A stretch of 6,110 nt of DNA, taken from assembly GCA_015232955.1 (NCBI GenBank), contig JADFYS010000124.1, positions 1-6,110 of the forward strand, given 5' to 3'. The translations under genes and the position numbers were made by a program. This DNA is from Gammaproteobacteria bacterium. GTDB lineage: Bacteria; Pseudomonadota; Gammaproteobacteria; Thiohalomonadales; Thiohalomonadaceae. Each line of letters starts with the position of its first letter. The first letter of the stretch is position 1. Shown here piece after piece: positions 1 through 5,545 of this stretch. The notes under the pieces were generated by a model that was not told the origin of the DNA, made no database searches, and was given only the letters and a program-made list of their open reading frames with translations.

Positions 1-219
1 AGCCTGCTCCACAAGGCGGAGCAGGGGGTCGGCGCAGGCAACGGCGCTGTCGCTATCGGCCCCGAACTCTACCCCAGCTCTACCCCTGACGGTGATCTCC
101 CCCTTGCGTTTCGTCAGGCAAAGCGCTATTTTTCCGCGCTCACGGCCCTGAGCTGGCACCGAACCCGTGTTGGCCACGATCTCTCGCAGCCGCCCCTCCC
201 CCCTCCGGAGAAGCCGTAG
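1..219 (+). CDS. 3' end of an unrecognised protein-coding gene (partial)
   Basis: An open frame runs from the first base for 72 codons to a TAG at 217-219. Its third positions are strongly G/C, as in the neighbouring genes, which supports real coding. The visible C-terminal part has a Gly/Ala-rich stretch, then a segment reading AIGPELYPSSTPDGD, an amphipathic stretch with AKRYFSAL, and a proline-rich tail (QPPLPPPEKP). There is no membrane segment and no catalytic motif I can name. The order 'AIG..LYP...DGD...AK' faintly recalls the end of a GGDEF-type domain, but the spacing to the final basic residues does not fit, so I do not assign it. It ends 13 bases before the aat start, so it may share a transcript with aat and ate. 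The gene start and most of the protein lie outside the window. Confidence 0.65.
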   Translation, partial: SLLHKAEQGVGAGNGAVAIGPELYPSSTPDGDLPLAFRQAKRYFSALTALSWHRTRVGHDLSQPPLPPPEKP

Positions 220-232
220 TCCGACAACCTCC

Positions 233-1003
233 ATGCTGAAGCCACACCGCCTGCAAGCCCCTGTCCCCCTCACTTCGGAGTGGGGGGAGAGCCGCTTCCC
301 CGACACCACTCTCGCCATTAGTGATCCCGATAACCGTCACGGTCTCAACGGTCTGCTCGCGGTGGGGGGGACGCTCTCGCCGCTGCGGCTTCTCAGCGGC
401 TACAGCCGGGGGATCTTCCCCTGGTACAGCGAAGGGGAGCCTCTGCTCTGGTGGTCGCCCGCGCCACGGGCAGTCCTCTTTCCGGATGAGATCAAGATCA
501 GCCGTTCGCTCCGAAAGAGGCTCCGCCGCGGGGAGTACCAGATCTCATTTGATAGCGCCTTTGCGACGGTGATCGCCCGGTGCAGCGCCCCGCGCCGGGA
601 TCCCAAGACGCAACAGGAGTCCGGAACCTGGATCACCGCAGCGATGCAGCACGCCTATATTCAGCTCCACCAGCTCGGTTTTGCCCACTCGGTAGAGTGT
701 TGGGACAGAGGGGAGCTGGTCGGGGGGCTTTACGGTATCGCCCTCGGCTCCATCTTCTTTGGGGAGTCGATGTTTGCCCGACGCAGTGACGCCTCCAAGG
801 TCGCCCTGGTCACGCTCGCAGCACAACTCCAACGCTGGGGTTTCCAGCTTATCGACTGTCAGGTGGGTTCGGATCACCTCTTCTCCCTCGGTGCGACCGA
901 AATTTCCCGCCCCCGTTTTGAAGAGATCCTCGCCCGGAGTGTCACCCCCCTCGACCGCTTTCGTGGTCGCTGGATCGCGACAAGGGAGTGGGACGATGGC
1001 TAA
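233..1003 (+). CDS. aat: Leucyl/phenylalanyl-tRNA--protein transferase
   Basis: Aat transfers Leu or Phe from charged tRNA to proteins with N-terminal Arg or Lys; it is cytosolic and creates N-degrons read by ClpS/ClpAP. The 256-residue product carries the family signatures in order: NGLLAVGGTLSP (39-50), RGIFPWYSEGEPLLWWSP (59-76), SGTWI (130-134), ELVGGLYG (161-168), FFGESMF (175-181) and LIDCQ (206-210). It is about 20 residues longer than the E. coli enzyme. The extra length is a proline-containing N-terminus and a small basic/polar insert (around 120-129) before GTWI. I chose ATG 233 because it follows the upstream stop by 13 bases. A GTG at 167 is in frame but would overlap the upstream gene by 53 bases. 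Neither start has a well-spaced Shine-Dalgarno; a GGAG at 207-210 is too far from 233. It overlaps ate by 8 bases. Identity is certain; the start is less so. Confidence 0.96.
   Translation: MLKPHRLQAPVPLTSEWGESRFPDTTLAISDPDNRHGLNGLLAVGGTLSPLRLLSGYSRGIFPWYSEGEPLLWWSPAPRAVLFPDEIKISRSLRKRLRRGEYQISFDSAFATVIARCSAPRRDPKTQQESGTWITAAMQHAYIQLHQLGFAHSVECWDRGELVGGLYGIALGSIFFGESMFARRSDASKVALVTLAAQLQRWGFQLIDCQVGSDHLFSLGATEISRPRFEEILARSVTPLDRFRGRWIATREWDDG
984..988 (+). promoter_or_regulatory. Ribosome binding site of ate
   Basis: GGGAG lies inside the end of aat, 7 bases before ATG 996. It decides the ate start over the longer in-frame extension back to 759, which would overlap aat heavily and has no family similarity in the added residues. 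Confidence 0.75.
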
Positions 1004-1715
1004 ACTCCATATCCCCAAGGATCTGATATTTTATATCTCAAACAGCCACAGCTGCAGCTATCTTGCCGACAGGGAGAGCGTCAATATCATCGCCGATCCC
1101 AAATATGCGATGGATCAGGCGTGCTACTCCGCCCTAAGCCAGCTCGGCTTTCGACGCAGTGGGGATCTGGTCTATGCACCGCGCTGCCCCAACTGTAGCC
1201 TCTGCCTACCGATCCGCCTCCCCTGCTGGCGCTTCAAACCCAATCGCAGCCAGCGGCGCAATCTGCGCGATAATGGGGATATTACCATCACCCTCAGCGA
1301 AGCGACGGTTGCCGATGAACAGGTTGATCTCTACCAGCGCTATATCCGCAACCGCCACCGCGACGGCTCGATGGACGGAGAGGAGAGTGATGACTACGCC
1401 TCATTCTTTCTCAGTGACTGGAGTCCATCGCTCTTTGTTGAGTTTCGTCTTCAGCAGCAGTTACTTGCTGTCTGTGTTGTTGACGAGCTCGAGAGTGGTC
1501 TCTCCGCAGTCTACACCTTCTATGATCCCGACTTTGGGGCGCGGGGGCTGGGGACGCTGGCGATCCTTAAAATGGTGGAGATCTGCAGGGATCAGGGGCT
1601 ACCCTATCTCTACCTCGGCTACCTCATCACCCAGTCGCCGAAGATGGCCTATAAAGCCAACTTCAAACCGTATGAGATCCTCCTCCCGCAAGGGTGGACG
1701 GAGCAATGCCATTAA
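996..1715 (+). CDS. bpt: Aspartate/glutamate leucyltransferase (bacterial arginyltransferase homologue, Bpt)
   Basis: Often annotated ate. This family, in its bacterial form, transfers Leu from Leu-tRNA to proteins with N-terminal Asp or Glu, feeding the ClpS/ClpAP N-end rule pathway. The 239-residue product has the N-terminal ATE domain: SCSYLADRESVN (19-30), GFRRSGDLVY (51-60) and a cysteine cluster C64-x2-C67-x2-C70 followed by PIRLP, with C20 upstream. RSQRRNLR (84-91) is the usual basic linker. The C-terminal GNAT-like domain includes FVEF, YTFYDPDF (173-180), GLGTLAIL and the family block LGYLITQSPKMAYKANFKP (207-225). Length is normal. The start overlaps the end of aat by 8 bases and has GGGAG 7 bases upstream, so the two transferases are probably coupled. 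The last residues after GW (TEQCH) are not ones I recognise as conserved. The TAA stop lies within the left terminus of the repeat element at 1711-1849, so the extreme C-terminus may have been set by insertion of that element. Confidence 0.95.
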   Translation: MAKLHIPKDLIFYISNSHSCSYLADRESVNIIADPKYAMDQACYSALSQLGFRRSGDLVYAPRCPNCSLCLPIRLPCWRFKPNRSQRRNLRDNGDITITLSEATVADEQVDLYQRYIRNRHRDGSMDGEESDDYASFFLSDWSPSLFVEFRLQQQLLAVCVVDELESGLSAVYTFYDPDFGARGLGTLAILKMVEICRDQGLPYLYLGYLITQSPKMAYKANFKPYEILLPQGWTEQCH

Positions 1716-1849
1716 GTTAAGGGTCGGGCTGTCCACTACCCGATTGGCGGGACGCCGTAAACCCATCCATGGGGGCTTGACGATGGCGTCCATGCCATCG
1801 ACACCCGTCAATCGGGTAGCGGACACCCCTCAGCAATCACTAACTTAAT
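1711..1849. repeat. MITE-like palindromic intergenic element, 139 bp
   Basis: The ends are a perfect 9-bp inverted repeat, ATTAAGTTA (1711-1719) and TAACTTAAT (1841-1849). Inside is a longer imperfect inverted repeat: 1730-1751 pairs with 1804-1825 over 22 bp with 2 mismatches (core CTACCCGATTG against CAATCGGGTAG), with partial extension outward to 1726 and 1829. Between these arms are two further hairpins: CCCAT/ATGGG at 1762-1773, and a perfect 7-bp stem CGATGGC/GCCATCG at 1781-1800 with a 6-base loop. As single-stranded DNA or RNA it would fold into a long stem carrying two short arms. There is no transposase gene, so if mobile it would be non-autonomous. TTAA occurs at both ends (1712-1715, 1845-1848) and could be a target duplication, but being palindromic it could equally be part of the terminal repeats. 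I recall similar palindromic repeats between genes of other gammaproteobacteria; copy number cannot be judged from one window. Confidence 0.8.
1781..1800. other. Internal hairpin of the repeat element
   Basis: CGATGGC and GCCATCG form a perfect 7-bp stem around the loop GTCCAT. No T-run follows it, so it is not a canonical intrinsic terminator. It could still slow transcription or protect the 3' end of the aat-ate transcript. Confidence 0.6.
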
Positions 1850-2082
1850 AGCATCTACCTCTCTCCCGTTTGTCACTCCATGGCTGATGGTGCTCCATCT
1901 GCGGCAGCGGGTGGGGAGATCGCGATTTGGATTGGTGATTGCAGCAGATAGTGGTGACCCTGAGGCGCAGCGTCGGTTACGGGTCAGATTGATGCAGCAG
2001 TGAAGGTCGAACACAACCCTTATCGTGCTGCTCACCTTATCAAAATGTTTGTGGTTAAAATCGAAAAATAAGCGGAATCTGC
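1850..2082. other. Intergenic region without a convincing gene, upstream of moxR
   Basis: This 233-base stretch separates the repeat element from the Bat operon. I see no tRNA, rRNA, riboswitch or T-tailed terminator. The infA gene that often follows ate in gammaproteobacteria is not here. The longest + strand reading frame starting with ATG is 38 codons (1887-2003), ending in AADSGDPEAQRRLRVRLMQQ. Its GDPEAQ..L piece vaguely recalls a Sel1-type repeat, but it has no ribosome binding site and is too short to support a call. It could be the decayed end of a gene. Composition changes at about 2035 to AT-rich sequence, as expected for the promoter of the following operon. Confidence 0.6.
2037..2061 (+). 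promoter_or_regulatory. Possible promoter of the moxR-bat operon
   Basis: The AT-rich stretch before moxR contains TAAAAT at 2056-2061, matching the sigma-70 -10 consensus at 5 of 6 positions. The best -35-like hexamer, TTATCA (2037-2042), has only 13 bases of spacing, which is too short. The -10 alone is suggestive, and the location before the first gene of a long operon makes a promoter here likely, but the exact site is not established. Confidence 0.3.
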
Positions 2083-3051
2083 ATGAATACTCAGAAAGCA
2101 TTTGCAAAACTCAGCGCCTATGTGAATAGTCAGATCATCGGCCAACAGCAGCTGGTGGATCGGTTGCTCCTTGCTCTGCTGGCGGATGGTCACCTCTTGG
2201 TGGAGGGGCCTCCGGGGCTGGCCAAAACCCGGGCGATAAAGGTCCTCTGTGACGGGATAGAGGCCGATTTTCATCGTGTTCAGTTTACACCCGACCTCTT
2301 GCCGGCTGACCTGACCGGAACTGAGATCTTCCGTCCTCAGGAGGGGAGCTTTGAGTTTCAGCGAGGGCCGTTATTCCATAATCTGATTCTCGCCGATGAG
2401 ATCAACCGCTCTCCGGCCAAGGTGCAGTCGGCCCTGCTGGAGGCGATGGCTGAGCGCCAGATAACGGTGGCATCGGTCACCTATCCGCTGTCAAAACTGT
2501 TTCTGGTGATGGCGACTCAGAACCCTCTTGAGCAGGAGGGTACCTATCCCTTGCCTGAGGCGCAGCTCGACCGTTTTCTGCTCCATGTCAATATCGACTA
2601 TCCCGACCTTGAGGCAGAACGCAAGATTATGACCCTGGCGCGGAACGAGGCGAGGTCGATCCCCCCAGAGATGCCCGTAGAGTCTCCTAAGGTGTCGCAG
2701 CAGTTGATCTTTGAGGCACGGGATGAGGTACTCAACACCTTTATGGCCCCGAATCTTGAGGAGTACCTGTTGCAGATCGTGGTTGCAACCCGCAACCCGT
2801 CAGCCTACGGCAGGGAGATTGCGCAGTGGGTTCAGTACGGTGGTAGCCCACGGGCGACTATCGCCCTTGATCGCTGCTCACGCGCCCACGCCTGGCTCTC
2901 CGGCAGGGATTTTGTGACCCCGGAAGATATTCAGACGGTCGCTTATGATGTGTTGCGCCACCGTCTGCTCCTCACCTACGAGGCCGAGGCGGAGGGGGTA
3001 ACCCCTGATTACTTTGTCAATGAACTGCTGACCCGGGTCGCCGTACCCTAG
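2083..3051 (+). CDS. MoxR-family AAA+ ATPase
   Basis: A cytosolic AAA+ ATPase of 322 residues, thought to act as a chaperone-like motor on vWA-domain partners encoded beside it. Motifs in order: Walker A GPPGLAKT (42-49), the MoxR-typical segment FTPDLLPADLTGTEIF (68-83), Walker B LILADEINR (101-109), sensor 1 ATQNP (144-148), the EGTYPLPEAQLDRF block with the presumed arginine finger (152-165), and sensor 2 GGSPRA (253-258). All key residues are present and the length is normal for the family. ATG 2083 has a weak GGA six bases upstream, and no earlier in-frame start fits better. It is the first gene of the operon, 7 bases before the DUF58 gene. The MoxR-DUF58-vWA order defines the Bat (Bacteroides aerotolerance) type of cluster. 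Its physiological substrate cannot be deduced from the sequence. Confidence 0.94.
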   Translation: MNTQKAFAKLSAYVNSQIIGQQQLVDRLLLALLADGHLLVEGPPGLAKTRAIKVLCDGIEADFHRVQFTPDLLPADLTGTEIFRPQEGSFEFQRGPLFHNLILADEINRSPAKVQSALLEAMAERQITVASVTYPLSKLFLVMATQNPLEQEGTYPLPEAQLDRFLLHVNIDYPDLEAERKIMTLARNEARSIPPEMPVESPKVSQQLIFEARDEVLNTFMAPNLEEYLLQIVVATRNPSAYGREIAQWVQYGGSPRATIALDRCSRAHAWLSGRDFVTPEDIQTVAYDVLRHRLLLTYEAEAEGVTPDYFVNELLTRVAVP

Positions 3052-3061
3052 TTCGGGAGTG

Positions 3062-4054
3062 ATGAGCGCGTTTTATCCCGATAAAGGCGGTAAACAGCAG
3101 GGCGCTGAGAGGGCGGGGGATGGTCTCATCTTCAGCTCTCTGAATAGTCTGATTGATCTCCGCTACGCAGCAGAGCGTCTACCCAAACGGCTCCCGAGCC
3201 GCTACTCATCGCAGAGTGGGCACTATGTCTCCAACTATCAGGGGAGAGGGATGGAGTTTGCGGAGTCGCGTCCCTATTCGGCCGGGGATGATATCCGCTC
3301 TATCGACTGGAAAATCACCGCCCGTACCGGCGAGGCGTACACCAAACTATTCCGGGAAGAGCGGGAGCGGTCAATCATTCTTGGGGTGGATCTCCAGCAG
3401 TCGATGCATTTTGCCACCCGGGGTGCATTTAAGGCGGTGGTGGGATCGCAGATTGCAGCTCTGTTGGCATGGCGCGCCCTCCATCAGGGGGATCGTCTTG
3501 GGGGGATGGTCTTCTCCGAGAGCGGCCACTTTGAGGTTCGACCTCAACTGGGGCGGAGTGCGGTGCTGCAGTTTCTCTATCAGGTGGCCAATCACGAGGC
3601 GTGGGATCAGCACCGTACCAGAGCCGAACAGGCGGTTGCTGGGGGATCGCCGTTTTCACATCTGGTGAAGCGGTTGCGACGCGTGAGCCACCCCGGGGCG
3701 CAGGTGATTATTATCGGTGACTTTATGACCATCTCTGCCGGAGATGAGCGGCAGTTACGCGAGATCTCTCGTCACTGTGAGTTGGCGCTGATCTTTATCT
3801 ACGATCCTTTTGAGGAGGCTCTGCCCACTCACGGTCGCTACAGCGTCAGTGATGGTGAAAACAGTCTCCAGTTTGATGTCGGCTCTGCCCCACTGCGTCA
3901 GCGTTATCACGAGCAGTTTGAGGCGCGACTCGACTATCTTGAGACCATCGCCTCCCGCTACCATCTCCGCCTGCTCCTCTGTCGTACCGATGAAGATCCC
4001 GCCTCCACCCTCAGTTCGATTTGTGCTGCAAAGAGGCAAGGTTATGGCGGCTGA
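3062..4054 (+). CDS. DUF58 domain protein of the Bat operon
   Basis: A 330-residue protein with the DUF58 signature: GRGMEFAESRPYSAGDDIRSIDWKITAR (roughly 61-88, quoted in two parts as GRGMEFAESRPY and SAGDDIRSIDWKITAR), then YTKLFREERERS. A vWA-like fold follows, beginning ILGVDLQQSM (about 106-115), with VIIIGDFM further on. The metal-site motif is DxQxS rather than DxSxS, so the first serine is missing. There is no membrane segment, unlike longer DUF58 proteins, so it is probably cytosolic and a likely partner of the MoxR ATPase. GTG 3059 directly precedes ATG 3062, and either could be the start. GGGAG at 3055-3059 is only 2 bases from the ATG, closer than usual, so initiation may rely on ribosomes finishing moxR 7 to 10 bases earlier. 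It overlaps the next gene by 11 bases. The family is certain; molecular function is not known. Confidence 0.92.
   Translation: MSAFYPDKGGKQQGAERAGDGLIFSSLNSLIDLRYAAERLPKRLPSRYSSQSGHYVSNYQGRGMEFAESRPYSAGDDIRSIDWKITARTGEAYTKLFREERERSIILGVDLQQSMHFATRGAFKAVVGSQIAALLAWRALHQGDRLGGMVFSESGHFEVRPQLGRSAVLQFLYQVANHEAWDQHRTRAEQAVAGGSPFSHLVKRLRRVSHPGAQVIIIGDFMTISAGDERQLREISRHCELALIFIYDPFEEALPTHGRYSVSDGENSLQFDVGSAPLRQRYHEQFEARLDYLETIASRYHLRLLLCRTDEDPASTLSSICAAKRQGYGG
4033..4036 (+). promoter_or_regulatory. Ribosome binding site of the DUF4381 gene
   Basis: GAGG lies 7 bases before ATG 4044, within the end of the DUF58 gene. It favours 4044 over ATG 4059, where the purine run GAGGAG abuts the start codon with no spacing. 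Confidence 0.6.
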
Positions 4055-4538
4055 GGAGATGAACACGCTCCCCCTGCGAGATATCCATCTGCCACCGGAG
4101 ATTTCGTGGTGGCCGCCGGCACCGGGGTGGTGGTTGATCGTATCGCTGCTCCTGTTGCTGTTGGGATTGTCTCTTCTCTGGCGTAGATACCGCAACAGGC
4201 GTCGACTACGACGAGAAGCGTTGAAGGCGTTGCGCGAGATAGAGCGCCGTTTTCATCAAAATAGCGACAAGCAGCAGCTTTTATCTGCCATTTCGACACT
4301 ACTCAGGCGGTTGGCCATTAGTCACGAACCGGGCAGCAACAGAGCCGGCGTGATCGGTGAGGCGTGGTTACGATATCTCGACCACGCTGCAGATGATCGC
4401 CCCTTCAGCCGGGGTGCGGGGGAGGTGTTGGCCACCGGCCCCTATCAGGCGAAGTGCGTCTATGATGCCAAAAAAGTGTTGCGGGTGGTGCGCAAGGCGA
4501 TCCGCAAATGGCCCCTTCCCAAGCGGGGAGTGCGATGA
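4044..4538 (+). CDS. DUF4381 domain membrane protein of the Bat operon
   Basis: A 164-residue protein with the DUF4381 opening LRDIHLPPEISWWPPAPGWW (11-30), followed by one hydrophobic membrane segment (about 29-46, LIVSLLLLLLGLSLLW). An arginine-rich stop-transfer stretch follows (RRYRNRRRLRRE, 47-58), which by the positive-inside rule puts the C-terminal part in the cytoplasm. That part (about 58-157) is predicted helical, with KALREIERRF, LLSAISTLLRRLAI and GEAWLRYLD, and ends with LRVVRKAIRKW as in the family. DUF4381 proteins sit between DUF58 and vWA genes in many proteobacterial Bat clusters and probably connect the cytosolic MoxR/DUF58 pair to the membrane vWA proteins; this role is inferred from position only. 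It overlaps the DUF58 gene by 11 bases, and its TGA overlaps the next ATG (ATGA). Confidence 0.9.
   Translation: MAAEEMNTLPLRDIHLPPEISWWPPAPGWWLIVSLLLLLLGLSLLWRRYRNRRRLRREALKALREIERRFHQNSDKQQLLSAISTLLRRLAISHEPGSNRAGVIGEAWLRYLDHAADDRPFSRGAGEVLATGPYQAKCVYDAKKVLRVVRKAIRKWPLPKRGVR
4525..4530 (+). promoter_or_regulatory. Ribosome binding site of the BatA-like gene
   Basis: GGGGAG lies 4 bases before ATG 4535. With the ATGA overlap at 4535-4538, it decides this start over the in-frame ATG at 4508, which has no such signal and would add nine residues before the conserved N-terminus. Confidence 0.7.
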
Positions 4539-5545
4539 TCTCAGGCGTGGAGTGGTCTTGGCCCTGGATATGGCTTCTGCTGCCACTGCCCATCGCCATC
4601 TGGTTTCTCCCCCCCTATACCTCACAGGAGAGTACTGCACTGCGGGTGCCGCTGCTCGATACCTTTAGTGGTCTGGGAGGGGCTATGGGGGAGAGGATGC
4701 CGCGGCGCTGGTTGTTACTGTTGGCGGGGGTGATCTGGATTCTCCTCCTTGCTGCAGCGGCCCGACCGCAATGGGTGGGTAAGGCGATCGAACTGCCAGT
4801 AAGTGGACGGGATCTGATGCTCGCGGTGGATCTCTCGGGGAGTATGGCAGAGGAGGACTTTGTCATCGGTGCCCGTCGCATCAACCGTCTGCAGGCGGTA
4901 AAACTGGTGGCGGGAGAGTTTATCGAACAGCGGTTGGGAGATCGTCTCGGTCTGATTCTCTTCGGAACCCAGGCCTATCTCCAGACCCCGCTCACCTATG
5001 ATCGTAAAACGGTGAGAACTCTGCTTGAAGAGTCGGCTATCGGTCTCGCCGGTGATGCTACCGCCATTGGTGACGCCATAGGCCTCGCACTTAAACGGAT
5101 CGAAGCGGTGAAAGAGGAGAGTAGTGACGCCGATCCGGTACTCATACTGATGACCGATGGTGCCAATACCGCAGGCAAGGTTGAACCGCTGCAGGCGGCA
5201 GCACTTGCGGCCAAGCGCAATATCAAAATCTATACCATCGGCATTGGTGCCGACGAGATGTTGGTTCGCTCGCTCTTCGGAACCCGGCGTATCAACCCTT
5301 CACGGGATCTCGATGAACGCGGGTTGAGTGCCATCGCCAAGGAGACCGGGGGGCGCTATTTTCGTGCCCGTGATAGCGAAGAGATGAAAAAGATCTACCA
5401 ACTGCTGGATGAGCTGGAGCCGGTAGCCAACGACAACCTCAGTTTTCGGCCGGTACGCGATCTCTTCTTCTGGCCCCTTGCTGCAGCGTTTATCCTCTCG
5501 CTTATTCTGCTACTGCTGCGCTACCGTGAAGGTGGAGTCAGATGA
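4535..5545 (+). CDS. batA: BatA-like vWA domain membrane protein
   Basis: A 336-residue inner-membrane protein. It has an N-terminal hydrophobic segment (about 7-25), a second at about 58-76 (LLLLAGVIWILLLAAAA) followed by the family's ARPQW, then a vWA domain and a C-terminal membrane segment (about 310-329) with a basic tail. By family topology the vWA domain lies between the second and third segments, on the periplasmic side. The metal-ion-dependent adhesion site is complete: DLSGSM (99-104), the threonine of GDATAIGDAIG (T177), and MTDGAN with D208. YTIGIGAD and GGRYFRARDSEEMKKIYQLLDELE are typical of BatA. BatA and BatB are thought to form complexes in envelope stress tolerance, and the name comes from Bacteroides aerotolerance. 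Whether this protein acts in oxygen tolerance is not shown by sequence. It overlaps both neighbours by 4 bases (ATGA at each end), which suggests coupled translation and balanced amounts. Confidence 0.93.
   Translation: MISGVEWSWPWIWLLLPLPIAIWFLPPYTSQESTALRVPLLDTFSGLGGAMGERMPRRWLLLLAGVIWILLLAAAARPQWVGKAIELPVSGRDLMLAVDLSGSMAEEDFVIGARRINRLQAVKLVAGEFIEQRLGDRLGLILFGTQAYLQTPLTYDRKTVRTLLEESAIGLAGDATAIGDAIGLALKRIEAVKEESSDADPVLILMTDGANTAGKVEPLQAAALAAKRNIKIYTIGIGADEMLVRSLFGTRRINPSRDLDERGLSAIAKETGGRYFRARDSEEMKKIYQLLDELEPVANDNLSFRPVRDLFFWPLAAAFILSLILLLLRYREGGVR

Noticed and set aside
545..1018. Minus-strand reading frame of 157 codons opposite aat
   Set aside because: It is antisense to a clearly identified aat and resembles no family; it is open because of the GC-rich codon use of the opposite strand.
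1762..1800. Intrinsic terminator after ate
   Set aside because: Hairpins exist but no run of T residues follows either strand's stem, so a classical terminator is not supported.
1159..1848. Long + strand frame overlapping ate and ending in the repeat element
   Set aside because: It is a shifted-frame shadow of ate, rich in Arg and Ser, that continues by chance through the repeat.
1991..2036. GCAGCA ... TGCTGC inverted repeat before moxR
   Set aside because: Only 6 bp of stem across a loop of about 26 bases; this is expected by chance.
1808..2107. Minus-strand reading frame of 99 codons across the intergenic region
   Set aside because: It runs from inside moxR through the gap into the repeat element, has no recognisable domain or ribosome binding site, and its C-terminal part is a translation of the palindromic element.
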